A stretch of 64,000 nt of DNA. Source: Tubiluchus corallicola (lineage: Eukaryota; Priapulida; Priapulimorpha; Priapulimorphida; Tubiluchidae). The stretch spans positions 64,001 through 128,000 of the forward strand of contig JAQGDQ010000383.1 in assembly GCA_030141605.1 (NCBI GenBank), given 5' to 3'. A program made the translations under genes and the position numbers. Positions within the stretch are counted from its first letter, which is position 1, and each line of letters starts with the position of its first letter. This document shows, one piece after another, positions 24,301 to 34,500 of this stretch. The notes under the pieces were generated by a model. It saw only the letters and a program-made list of their open reading frames with translations. It did not search any database and had not been told where the DNA came from.

Positions 24301-26776
24301 GAAGCCATTATATCTGTGAGCAAAATACTGTTATTGTAATTTAAAAAACTGTTTGCATTGATAGCTCATATTTTCAACATGCACTTCTTAATTTAAATGT
24401 ATTTTCAGCTTGGTCTGAATGTGACACGGGAATCCAGTGCAGCAATTTCTGCCGATCCTGTAGAAAAGTATTAATACCGCTACGGCTAAACAGTACCATT
24501 CTACCAATATGCATAGATGGCGTTTGTCACTGTTTTTACAATCCATGTGCTAAAAACAGCAGTCTTTGTGACCCAGTGCCCGTGTGTAAGTATTTTTTTG
24601 GAATAAAAATGCCAAATTCTGACTGGTCAACCACAGGTTCATTCCATTTACCTATTACACACTGACTTCATGTTGTTGCCAAACTTTGAAGGCTGAAGGT
24701 CAGTCTGAGATAAAAATTACGGCTAAATACAGCTCACGTTAGTTATTACCAGGAAATAACAACCCAGGTAACATTTACAATTAGGACCAAAGACAAGCTA
24801 ACATTATTCGCCTTTGGAACATCAGTACCCCATTAGTGTATGGAAACTGGTCCAGCGTTTGATTTGCTGGGGCTGACATTTATTTAGCACGTTGTCCTGG
24901 GTTGATTGGCCAAGTAGTTTCGGACTGCAAATACGCAGTCTTGAGTTCGATACTAGCGACTGCAAACGCCAGGACATATACCCAAAATGTTTATTCGATC
25001 CTTGTGTGCTGCGTCCTTACCTGTATTGTTGTATAAGTCACCAAATAGTGTTAGTGCTACTGTTGTCTGTTAAATGAGCGATGGTATATAAACCTTGTCT
25101 TTGTCTTTGTCTTTGACATTAGGCCGACGAAGACCCTACCACACAGTGTGCTTCTTTTTCGATATATCTAGCTGGTTCCCTTTGTTTTACCTGACGAAGA
25201 GCCAATACATATTGCCTAGTCCCGGCTATCTGACAATCATTTTTATAAGCATAACATAAATTTAATGTGAGATTTACAATGCCTATTGACTCAAGTTCTT
25301 ATATTTTATTAGCAAAGGGTATGCCTTTAATTTCACTATTTTCATTCTGCTCGTAGTAATACATTAGTTTACGATAGCTTATGTTATATTGCTACTTTGC
25401 TTTAGGTAAAGAGATCGCCCCCTCAGAGGCGCCAACTGCAAGAAATGATGGGCCAAAGTCCACGACCGAATCAGATAGCAGTGAATGTGAGTATATAATC
25501 ATTGTTGATGTGGAAAAAACGCTTAGTGGACTGGTGAACGAGCAATTATTCTTTGAAGAAATAAGGTTTCAAAAGGTGCTCAATATTACAACATGGAACC
25601 CATCTACAGAGGCATATAGTCTTATGACTATTGTAACCAGTGACACGAAGCCTTAAATGTAGTAATGAAATTTGCACCCCATTCAGCGGGTGTGTGCAAA
25701 GTCATTTTTATCGCTTTTATACATAGGTAAAGCATGTTTTACTGTACTACTATTTTAATGTATGTTTTGTTTCCTTATACACAAGTAGTTAGCAAAGTAC
25801 CATCTTACGCAGTTTTTTGCTAAACAAATGAACTTGTCGTAATGTTATGATGCTGAACGCAGCCCAATACTGCAACGTTTTTTTTTATTAGTTTTGGTTG
25901 CAACTTTCTTTCGTTATATCAATCAATTAATCAGTAAATCATTCAGTAAATCAATCAGTCAATAAAAATAATTGATTTAAGTTATTAAAACAATTTTTAC
26001 ATAGACAGAAGCGACGATTTATAGCAATTACTAGCAAATTACTAGTTCAGGTGATTAACTTTAAAAATAATAAATTAATTATAATAATAATAATAATAAT
26101 TATCTATAAAGTAACTTTTTTCTCTTTTTGCATTTCAGTAAATGGAACTATGCAAGATATCCAAACCACCATTTGGGGATTAATAGCAGTGATTTGCATC
26201 TGCATTATGATATACGCATGTTGCTTTTACCTGAGAAAAAAAATGAATAATCCTGAAGCTGGTAATGATCAGCAGCAAGCAGCAACTAATGTAGAAGCAG
26301 CCCAGGTGAACAATGCGCCTCCGCCGCGATACAGCGACATCGTCTCATCACCTTCAGCTAATCGCAATGTGTCAGACGGTAATTTCAGTTTTGGAAGCAA
26401 TGTTATGCTAGTCAGAGAATTATCTAGAATTTCCGGCGACAGTGTCGAGTTGCCAAGTTACGACGAAGCTTTGAAGCTTAGTCGTGATCGTTTGACGGAC
26501 ATCAGTGAAGGAAACGAGCTAGAAAGTTCTGTTGCCACGGATAAGTTATATAACTCTAGAACTACAGTGCAGATACCGCTAACACCGCCTCCCGACGTTT
26601 TTGGGAATGGCGGAAATATCCGAGCTGCCTCTATGCCTAACGTGTTCGAAGAAGAGGGACCAGTTCAGTCACGAAATTTTCAGGAATCACACGTAGCTAT
26701 GTCATTACCTATGCTGCGTGAAAGTGATGCGCAAAATGGAACAACAAACAGTGAAATGCCAAATGTAATATCGTGA
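21393..26776 (+). CDS. Novel type I membrane protein with 10-Cys ectodomain and PPxY tail (315 aa)
   Basis: Assembled from four exons, 21393-21444, 24409-24585, 25406-25486 and 26139-26776; all junctions are GT-AG and phase 1, and the sum (948 nt) is in frame. Seen: signal peptide (MPKLLLFAVVVVYVLRTA); ectodomain with ten cysteines at about 22, 28, 32, 35, 52, 57, 59, 64, 71, 77; N-glycosylation sequons NST and NSS; a Ser/Thr/Glu-rich stalk with a further NGT; a membrane span near 114-135 (WGLIAVICICIMIYACC) followed by RKK; and a 180-aa cytoplasmic tail with PPPRY (PPxY, 164-168) and LPSYDEA (208-214). Known: PPxY motifs bind WW domains, for example of NEDD4-type ligases. The first six ordered cysteines (C-x5-C-x3-C ... 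C-x4-C-x-C) follow the CS-alpha-beta (invertebrate defensin) pattern. That, or membership of the Shisa/WBP1/VOPP1-like cysteine-rich PPxY proteins, is inference. I do not recognise an orthologue. Confidence 0.75.
22509..22620 (+). pseudogene. 5S rRNA-derived element (SINE head or pseudogene)
   Basis: CTGAAGTTAAGCAACTTAGGC (22550-22570), followed after a short gap by TTGATGGGTGACACCCAG, closely follows the animal 5S rRNA internal region (CCGAAGTTAAGCAACGTCGGGC then TTGGATGGGTGACCGCCTGG). The preceding GGCCCGAGAC fits the diverged start of the same region. It is too diverged for a working 5S gene; a SINE3-type head is possible. Confidence 0.8.
22672..22826 (+). repeat. Degenerate minisatellite (AAAAATGGCACGG-like unit)
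   Basis: About nine diverged units built on AAAAATGGCAC, some separated by AATGGAAAAGTAGGT. It is followed at about 22848 by TTTAGGGTTAGGGTTA, a short telomere-like stretch. Confidence 0.8.
23271..23340 (+). repeat. tRNA-derived element (diverged)
   Basis: A tRNA-like layout: A box CTAGTGGTCTAAGGCG (23281-23296), anticodon-loop-like TCTTGTAAGC (23301-23310), B box AGTTTAAATCCAGG (23322-23335). The B box departs from GGTTCGANNCC, so this is a SINE head or decayed tRNA rather than a working gene. Confidence 0.6.
23905..23980 (-). repeat. tRNA-derived element (minus strand)
   Basis: On the minus strand, A box GGTAGCTCAAATAGCTAGAG (from 23968 downwards) is followed by B box GAGTTCGAAGCCC (complement of 23910-23922). 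The arms pair only partly. It could be a SINE head or a tRNA pseudogene. Confidence 0.6.
24890..25116 (+). mobile_element. tRNA-derived SINE with (TTTGTC)n tail
   Basis: A box TGGCCAAGTAG (24907-24917), a stem-like middle (GGACTGCAAATACGCAGTC), B box GAGTTCGATAC (24943-24953), a roughly 130-bp unrelated body, and a 3' tail of TTGTCTTTGTCTTTGTC at 25096-25116. This order (tRNA head, body, short tandem tail) is the hallmark of SINEs. Confidence 0.75.
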
Positions 26777-27435
26777 CATCACGATATAAAGTCCCAAATT
26801 TAAGCTAAGATGATTGGTTCTGTCACGATTTGCAAAGCATGAGGAATGCAGATAGTAAAGATTTTTGCCACTTGGTATAGCAAAAATGCTGCGAAAAGTG
26901 TTTATTTTTTGTGTTTTTACCGACAATTAGTGTAGCTGAATGTGATAATTCTAAGCCCTTTTCGAATTACAGAATATCAGGCCTGATCTAGTGTTTGTGG
27001 ATATTGTAATATCATATTTGTGCTAATAATCTTAAAGCAATCTACTCGGCTTTCAGGACTAAAGTATATTCCGTGAAAGTTCAACACAAGTTATAAAACA
27101 CTAGTTATGAATCGATTGGGAATTATTGACTTCTTTGTCAGTAACCTGTGATCTTGTGATGCCTCAGAAATGCTATTCTGATGCTCACATATTATTGCAC
27201 ATAGTAAAATCCAATGTTTAAGACGCAGGAATGGCCAATGGAAAAGGTTTAACGTTTAAGATACAGCAAAGGGCCACGGTGGCAACGATGGAACGCTTTT
27301 AGCCATTAGAATGGCGTATGAAAACTGAACCCATGAACGCCAAAAATCATCGGAAGAGACACATCACGATCCATGGTAATAAAGAACGCTTACAGATGCA
27401 TTCAGGAATTGCGCATGATAAAAATCAACGGAAAG

Positions 27436-27568
27436 AGTTTACAATTCCCCGCACAATTTAAATACCCTAACCTTAGCCTTAATCCTAACCTTAACCTTAA
27501 CCCCAACTCTAACCCTAATCCTAATCCGCTAAACGAAATAATTTCTTGTGTGTTGGGAATTGTAAACT
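27436..27568. mobile_element. Short TIR element enclosing a degenerate telomere-like array
   Basis: Perfect 14-bp terminal inverted repeats AGTTTACAATTCCC (27436-27449) and GGGAATTGTAAACT (27555-27568) flank a run of CCCTAA-like hexamers (about 27472-27525, with CCTTAA variants). Half of a related element, inverted, occurs at 43231-43279. Confidence 0.7.
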
Positions 27569-30500
27569 TTACCACATCAAGTTTAAAGCCACCAAATATT
27601 ATGATGCGTGATTACAAATCCGTTTGGTAAAAGTGACTGGAAAAGTGTGACATAAAAATGAATGTAAACATCCTGTGAAGCTCAATAGAAGACTACAGGC
27701 GATGTCGTAGGCTTTCATACCATAAAAGTCTAGCGATGTTGTTGAGTGTGCTGAGTGTCCTGACGACTAGTTGTAATGAAGAGTAAATCTCAATCGTATA
27801 ATGATCAATTGACTTAATTTGTTTCATATTAGTCTGTCGAGATTGGTCATTGGTCAACAGACTAACTTCTTCCACATTTGATTAATATACGACACGAATG
27901 TAAAAATTTTACAAGTTAACAAATAAAATTCACGGCTCAGTAATTTTCTTTTTTTCGTTGCACTCAGGTACAGTGTTTGTTACATATTGCTGCTATTACT
28001 TCGTTCCCGGAGTGCAAATGAACGCTACATATACTTGTGCTTAGCCAATTCTTCCAAACAATGACTGAAATTCAAAAGAATTACATTTAAGAGACTCAAC
28101 TCTGTCCACACGATCACAGTTGTTTTTCACTAATGGATACTTTGCACATAACTGTTAGTTTAGTTTAAATATATTTATTTTACAACCTTTGGATATTCAG
28201 TAAAACTGATGCAATTGTCCTCTGGTTGCAGAGATACACTACAAGTACAATACACTAAAGGCAAAGTGTACTGGGATAATTATGTAATTTGTTGAAGGAA
28301 TGTTCTCTTCATTCTTAAAGAACTTGCTTTGGTATGTACGTCTGGAAAGAGAAAACGACATCTTAGAAAACAACGTTTGGGCAAAAAGTATTTGCACGAA
28401 GTCAAACGATAAAGAAACATACTTCTCAGCAAATTACAATTTTAACGCTGTTACGCTAAAAAGCAAAGTATCAGCAATTAATGGAGACCCGTAACTACTT
28501 GGGGGATCTGAGTTGAGACGAATAAAAAAGTCAATCTGTTATACGTCATAACTCACTATGCAGAACATTTCTCAAGTGAATTACTACAAAATTACGAGTA
28601 CACTAATGTACTCTGTGTAATTACAATTTATTACAGAACCCAAAACCTGAATAAAACATCCCAGGATGATGTAAATGTGCTGCAGGACAGCCACAAAACA
28701 GAACTGCTTGTTAAGACGGTCCTACTGTGTGAAAGGGAACTAATTATTACACTGACAGTTTTGTGAAAACCGTCATTGCGTGTACGGTTATTGTAAAGTA
28801 ATTTATATCTGTCAAATTACGTAATATTTATTATGCCATGCTCTTCAGCTACTAGTAACGCATTTAAGAAATAATTTGTATGATAGGCCTATAAAAGAAT
28901 GGAAGTCGAAACAATTTTTCTCGTATAATACGAACATTTAAAAGTATGTAAAACTGGCAAGGGGAGGAAAATATTTTTCAGATTTTTTATAGGGAGTCAC
29001 CTTCTCGAATTGTTGTTAGTACTGTTGATCTGGATGTAAATCAGTACTCGTAATGAGAGGATTAAAAGTATCATTACTATCAAATAAATTCCTAAATTCA
29101 AATGCTATCAATTACGTAAAATTTTCAGTTATTATCAAATAAATTTCTAAGCCACCTGTAGTTTTTTGTTGTTATAATATTACGTCTATAATAATTATTA
29201 AGATTTGGACAATTATCGCTCAACAATTACACATTAGTAAAAACCAAATAAACAAAATAAAAATAATAAAATCTTAAGGCTTATTAGTTAAATGCATGAG
29301 TCACACAAATTTGCATTTTTTTAAAAACAAGCTCATGCATGAAAGAATTAATGATACTGCATACGCTAATACATGTATTTCGCCTCAGCCAACCCTCTCG
29401 TTTAACAGAATTTAATATTGAAGAATATTTAAAATTTTGTTGAACATCATCATTAGACAGATGTTAACTCAATCTGACAGAATATGGTTCAGTGAAATTA
29501 ATGAATTGTTGTTTTGTAAACGATAATATCAAATTGAGCTAAGATTAAGACTGGTGATCTATAATTCAACGTTGACACGTACAATAGTAAATATTAGGAA
29601 GCGAAATTAAAACTCTCGGGAAACAGCGAAACAATTAACAACAATCCGCAACTAATGATACTAACGAATGCCAAAACTTGCCCAGTTTTTCAAACAACCA
29701 CTTTGCAAATACTTACCAAATAATTTTGATAAAGCTAGGCTAGGAAGAAGCAGAGACAATGATTCCACAATCGTCAGGGTTTCATTAATAAAAAGAACCG
29801 AAGATGACAATTTCCTATTAGAATTTTGCATAAAGTTGTACGTCAAGCATTTGATTCCAGAAAGCTGAGGTCCATGCTGAGTCTTTTTCCAAAGCGGATT
29901 GCAACCCGAGAAGCATAAATTGCACATCAGAACAAGATTTGGAGCGTTTCAAATCAGCCGCCATGTTGGCACATCTAGTGGTAGGAAATTTTGAGTGTGC
30001 CAACTGTTAGCGCTGTCACAGTAGGATTGTAGCAGTATGCTTCATCTTCCATTATCGACATCCTAAATCATTTCTCTGTATTTTAATCTTTACTTCGCAA
30101 GTGTTACAGTTGCAACATGGAATGTTCGAAGTTTAAAGTTCGACTTTCAGGTGCAGATGCTTGGCAAAAATTTAAAGAAGTGCAGTCTAGTCTGCATTAG
30201 TAGTCAACAAACTCATAAGAAAAATGTCGAAGACCAATCCGTAGGTAGTTATACATTTTCCAACAATGGAGATGAAACTCAATCATTTTTTGTATAGGGT
30301 TTAACGGCACTTTTAAAAGAATTATAGGTTTTCTGTATAACGTCGTCAGTTCTTGTATGATCGCTCTAAAAACTCAGCTCAGTGGTGAAACCCGCACTGT
30401 CAGTAAATGCCTTTTGCGTATGCTCCAACTTTGCCAGACGACGAAAGAAACCCACATGTCTGAGATGCATTTTATGAAGTTTTAGTATTCTCTGAAACTT

Positions 30501-31146
30501 AGTACTACGTGGTCGTAACTAAAAAGAAGAAAAAGCAAATATCAGGAAAATATTGACGAAACCCTTCAATAAAGATAACTTCATCACTACGGGTCCTAGA
30601 TGGGAAGATGTTAAAGCTGTATTCAAGAAGACAATGAAGAAATTATTAGTTGTAAAAACTCTAATGCCAACTAGGCATATTTTGGATAATGAACTTGGAA
30701 ATCTCTCAAAGAAATCACTACAGTACAGATTTTTGGCAGTGCAAAGATTTATGTGAAATTGTAATACTAGAAAAAGAAAGAAATAATAATGAACCAAATT
30801 CTCATTCATAAGAAATCAGAGGAAGAGGCTAGCTAGAGCATGTTTAATTATCATAACTGACCCATCAAGAGGAGCTGAAGACAAGTTTTTCAATTGAACT
30901 GAAGAAGACGTTTTACAACAACAAGTGTTTCATCCACTGATTTCTTTAGTCTGTTCACCTATTTATTCTTGATACTTCAAAGGTGTTTCACTATTTTGAC
31001 GAAGAAGCATTTTACTATTATGATTTGAAGTTTAGAAGAAAATGAGCACACTATTAGCACATTTTTGTAAAATCTCTCTATTCATGTGTTCAATATGAAG
31101 GAAAGATGAGCACAGTATTCACTTCTATTGATTGTCACCATGATCA

Positions 31147-31375
31147 GTCAGGATCTTGGCAAAAATACGTTAAAAAATAATTTTATTGCCACTATGTTAG
31201 TGCAATATGGAATATTTTACCAGATATTAGTTCCATATTGGTACAGTATTCTTCTACAATATTTTATGACCATGTTCTGACAAGACTGCACCAATATTGG
31301 AAACACATGATCTGCACATATTGATCAAAATATTGGTACAATATTATAGCAATATTTTTACACAATATTGGTAAA
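31147..31375. mobile_element. MITE related to 14705-14995, copy 2
   Basis: Shares, in order and in the same orientation, GTCAGGAYCTTSGCAAAAATA, CCATATTGGTACA, CCAATATTGGAAACA, CACATATTGATMAAA and TACAATRTTRTAGC with the copy in IQCH intron 2. Clear ends were not found; it stops about 160 bp before the TMEM135 start. Confidence 0.6.
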
Positions 31376-31536
31376 CCAAATTTTCACAAGATTACTGGGA
31401 TTTCCCAGTAAATGCAGCTCAGGCCTGCGTATTTCAGGATGTCTTTGGCAGAACCTTAATATATCTATGATCGCAAAAGTAAGGGCGCGGTGTCCTGTTT
31501 CAGAGCGACATCACGTACTTTGGATTTTTCACAAGT

Positions 31537-34500
31537 ATGTCAGCACTCAGTAAGTTGTTACTTGAACCTTATTTGCCGTACAATTGTTATGAACTTGGTC
31601 ATACGTGGACTCCATTCTGTTCGAGTGCCTTCGTTGAAATTTGGCTTAACGCTCTTAAAGAATCATTTCGTATTTACGCGCCTCTGTATGTGGTAAGAAA
31701 TAAATAATATATTTTTTATTTTACCAGGTGACCCAGGTCTTCTTGGGGTGAAAGTTACACACTAACAGCGTGTGTTACAAAGTCCCTCTCTAGAATTTAT
31801 TTTTTGTAGTTAACCGGCCAACGCAACGATGTTCATCTTGCGCTTAACTAGTACGCTGAAGTTGCTGTGTTTTCTGCTACTGTGCTGGTTATAGGCACAG
31901 AAACCACAGAGATAACAAAAATATTTATGGTCGCTGCTTGGGTATACATAGAAAAGAGCATGTTTAGGTGTAAATCAAAGCGGCAGACTTATGAAGCCAA
32001 GTTTGATGCCATGATGATGCCATGAAAATTGCAGTTCATCAGAATTTACATCTTATTAAAATTTCCGTAGATCGACAGAGTGAAGCCTACGAGTAGGCTT
32101 TTTGCCAATAGTTGTCTCTCTAGATAAACCTCTGTTAATTGTTTAAGCACAAGTTTTCTCTCTCGCTATTTATATTTATGTTGTCTCAAGTGGAAGTGCC
32201 GCCTAGCGGCAGTTGTCATGGTATGGTGGGGAAACAAGGTCAGTGGTGGTATGACAAACTGGTTAGATGTGTTGATTTATGATAAACTGAAATGGTGTTG
32301 CAGAAGGGTTGGATTTTAAAAAAAAACATTAATAAGAGTCCACTCAGGCAGGTACAAAACGTGGAACATCATTGGATGGTCTTCACCCAATACATGACTA
32401 GTTTCTTCTTGAATTGATCTGCTGATATGGTGGTCCATATCAATGTGGTGAGGGGAATTCCAATCATTTATCACTTTGAAAATACATCTGTTCTTATTTC
32501 TGCATCTGGGCTTTGTAATTTTGTATCCCATTCCACGTGGATTAACTGAAAACTATTTTCTGCTATCAATTCTTGTAAGATTGTTGTATATATGCTACAG
32601 CATGATTTGGTCACCTTTTTTCTTCTGAAATGAGGGATGGTAAATTCACTCTCTTCGTTCTTGCTACATATGGTAGATCTTTGATTGATGGTATTAACTT
32701 GGTGAATTTCTATTGAATAGATTTTACCTAACGTACTGCTTGAAGTTTGGATGGACATCAAATTACTTCACCGTAGTCTAATATTGGTCTTATGAATGTT
32801 TTGTAACTAAATAAAAATTATATACACTGCACAACACATTGTATTACAATTATGAGGTGCGGAGAGAACCAATGATTTAGCCTATGATAATCTTATCGCA
32901 TGTTTCGAATAAAGTTAAATGTTATAGTCGAATAAGGTGGTAAATTAATGTTTGTCAATCAGTTGCTAAAAATTGACAAACTAATAGCATCAGCTACATA
33001 AGAATCCAGAGCATTCCAAATGTTTACAACTCTGTTAGTAAATGAGAGATCTGAGATGTTCAGTCTCAAAATATATGTAAACCATTTGAAGTTGCGACCA
33101 TAAAATGATTGGTTGAAGATTCCTGAAATATCATCAAAATTTAAACCTACCGTTTTTTATCAAATTTTGCATAATAGATCAGGGACAAGAATTTGAGTGG
33201 CTGCAATTTTAGTTATAGTAGTTAGTCTTTAGAAGGAAGAAACATGATTAAACTGATATTGTTTATTTCCTTCTGTTTACTTACACAAGTCATTTTAACA
33301 ATGTGGTTAGTCTTCATAAGAACTGCGCATGCTGATTTTTCATGAGTGTATAAAGAATTTTGTTTTGCAAAAAGGTTCAGTGCTTTTACAATAATTTAAT
33401 TTACAATAATTCACAATAATTACTCAGTTTCAGATATGAACAGAACTCTAAGGAAGAGAGTAAGTGTGATGATTTTAACATATATCTGTCACAATCATAG
33501 ATTTGTGACATAATTTAGCATCAAACTTTGTGCAATTTGTAGTAAGCATTTTCAGAGACACAGTAAATGTTACGATAACTAGGGTTTCCACCGCATTTCG
33601 AAAGGGGGTGATGATTCTCCAGCTTATGTTTGGTTTTTTGACAGTATCATCTTGCAACCCTAGTAAAGAACATGTGCTAAAAATGCATTATATGGATTCT
33701 ATTGAAATAAAACAATTACACTCCTTTAGTTTTAAAATTTCAAACATGTCCTACCTCCTTTCAATCTGATACAAGAAAACAGTTTACAAGTTTTGTGACT
33801 CACTGTTTTACGATCTAAGCTAGGATACCTAACGTCATTAGCTGCATTTTAAGAATTAATTTTACAGTTATATGAATGAAATTATAAAATGCATTGGAAT
33901 AATTAAATAAATACAAATCTTGCAACTAGGAGTTGACAAGGACAAATTGTTTTTTAATGCATTTGTTTATTCTTTAAAGCTTTTAGATTCTGTGAGATAA
34001 TGAGTAATCATAAATTGTCTATGTAACATACATATGATAGTTATCACAGAATCTACTATGCTCCCTTCACATGTACTGTAACGGCAAGTAAGTCTTTTTA
34101 GCCAGTGCTTTTCTGTGCTAAACCCTTGCTGCATTAAAAACAGTGCACCAATAGTTTTTCCCTTCTTTTAGGCTTGTGTGACAAGTATAATGCAAACTTA
34201 GTATAAGAAAAGCAAGCACTTTTCAAGCCCTTCTTTCATAACTGTTAAAATGATTCTATCAAAGTTCATAGTTTTATAAGTACTATGAACTGCATATCTC
34301 GATTGTTTACATTGGCATTACCTTTGTATACATTCATACGTGTACGTGTATAAGATAGCAAGAATAAATATGATTTGTGATTTAGAATAAGTGCAATTTC
34401 TTGAAGAAATTTTTCGCCTTTTGTTGGACTAGTATTTTTGCAGTAAGCAAAAGCTAGCACTAAAACTCCAACTGTGTTTTTATACATGTATTTTTAAACT

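Larger units (their letters stand above)
26777..31536. other. Intergenic spacer
   Basis: Apart from the elements listed at 27436-27568 and 31147-31375, no gene was recognised. Overlapping opposite-strand frames at 29661-29927 and a small frame at 30553-30756 were inspected and show neither splice support nor a known domain. Confidence 0.4.

Noticed and set aside
29661-29927. Overlapping frames on both strands
   Set aside because: Neither resembles a known protein; typical of chance frames in less AT-rich sequence.
30553-30756. Small lysine-rich open frame (67 aa)
   Set aside because: No recognisable domain, no splice support and an opposite-strand frame of equal length; treated as chance.
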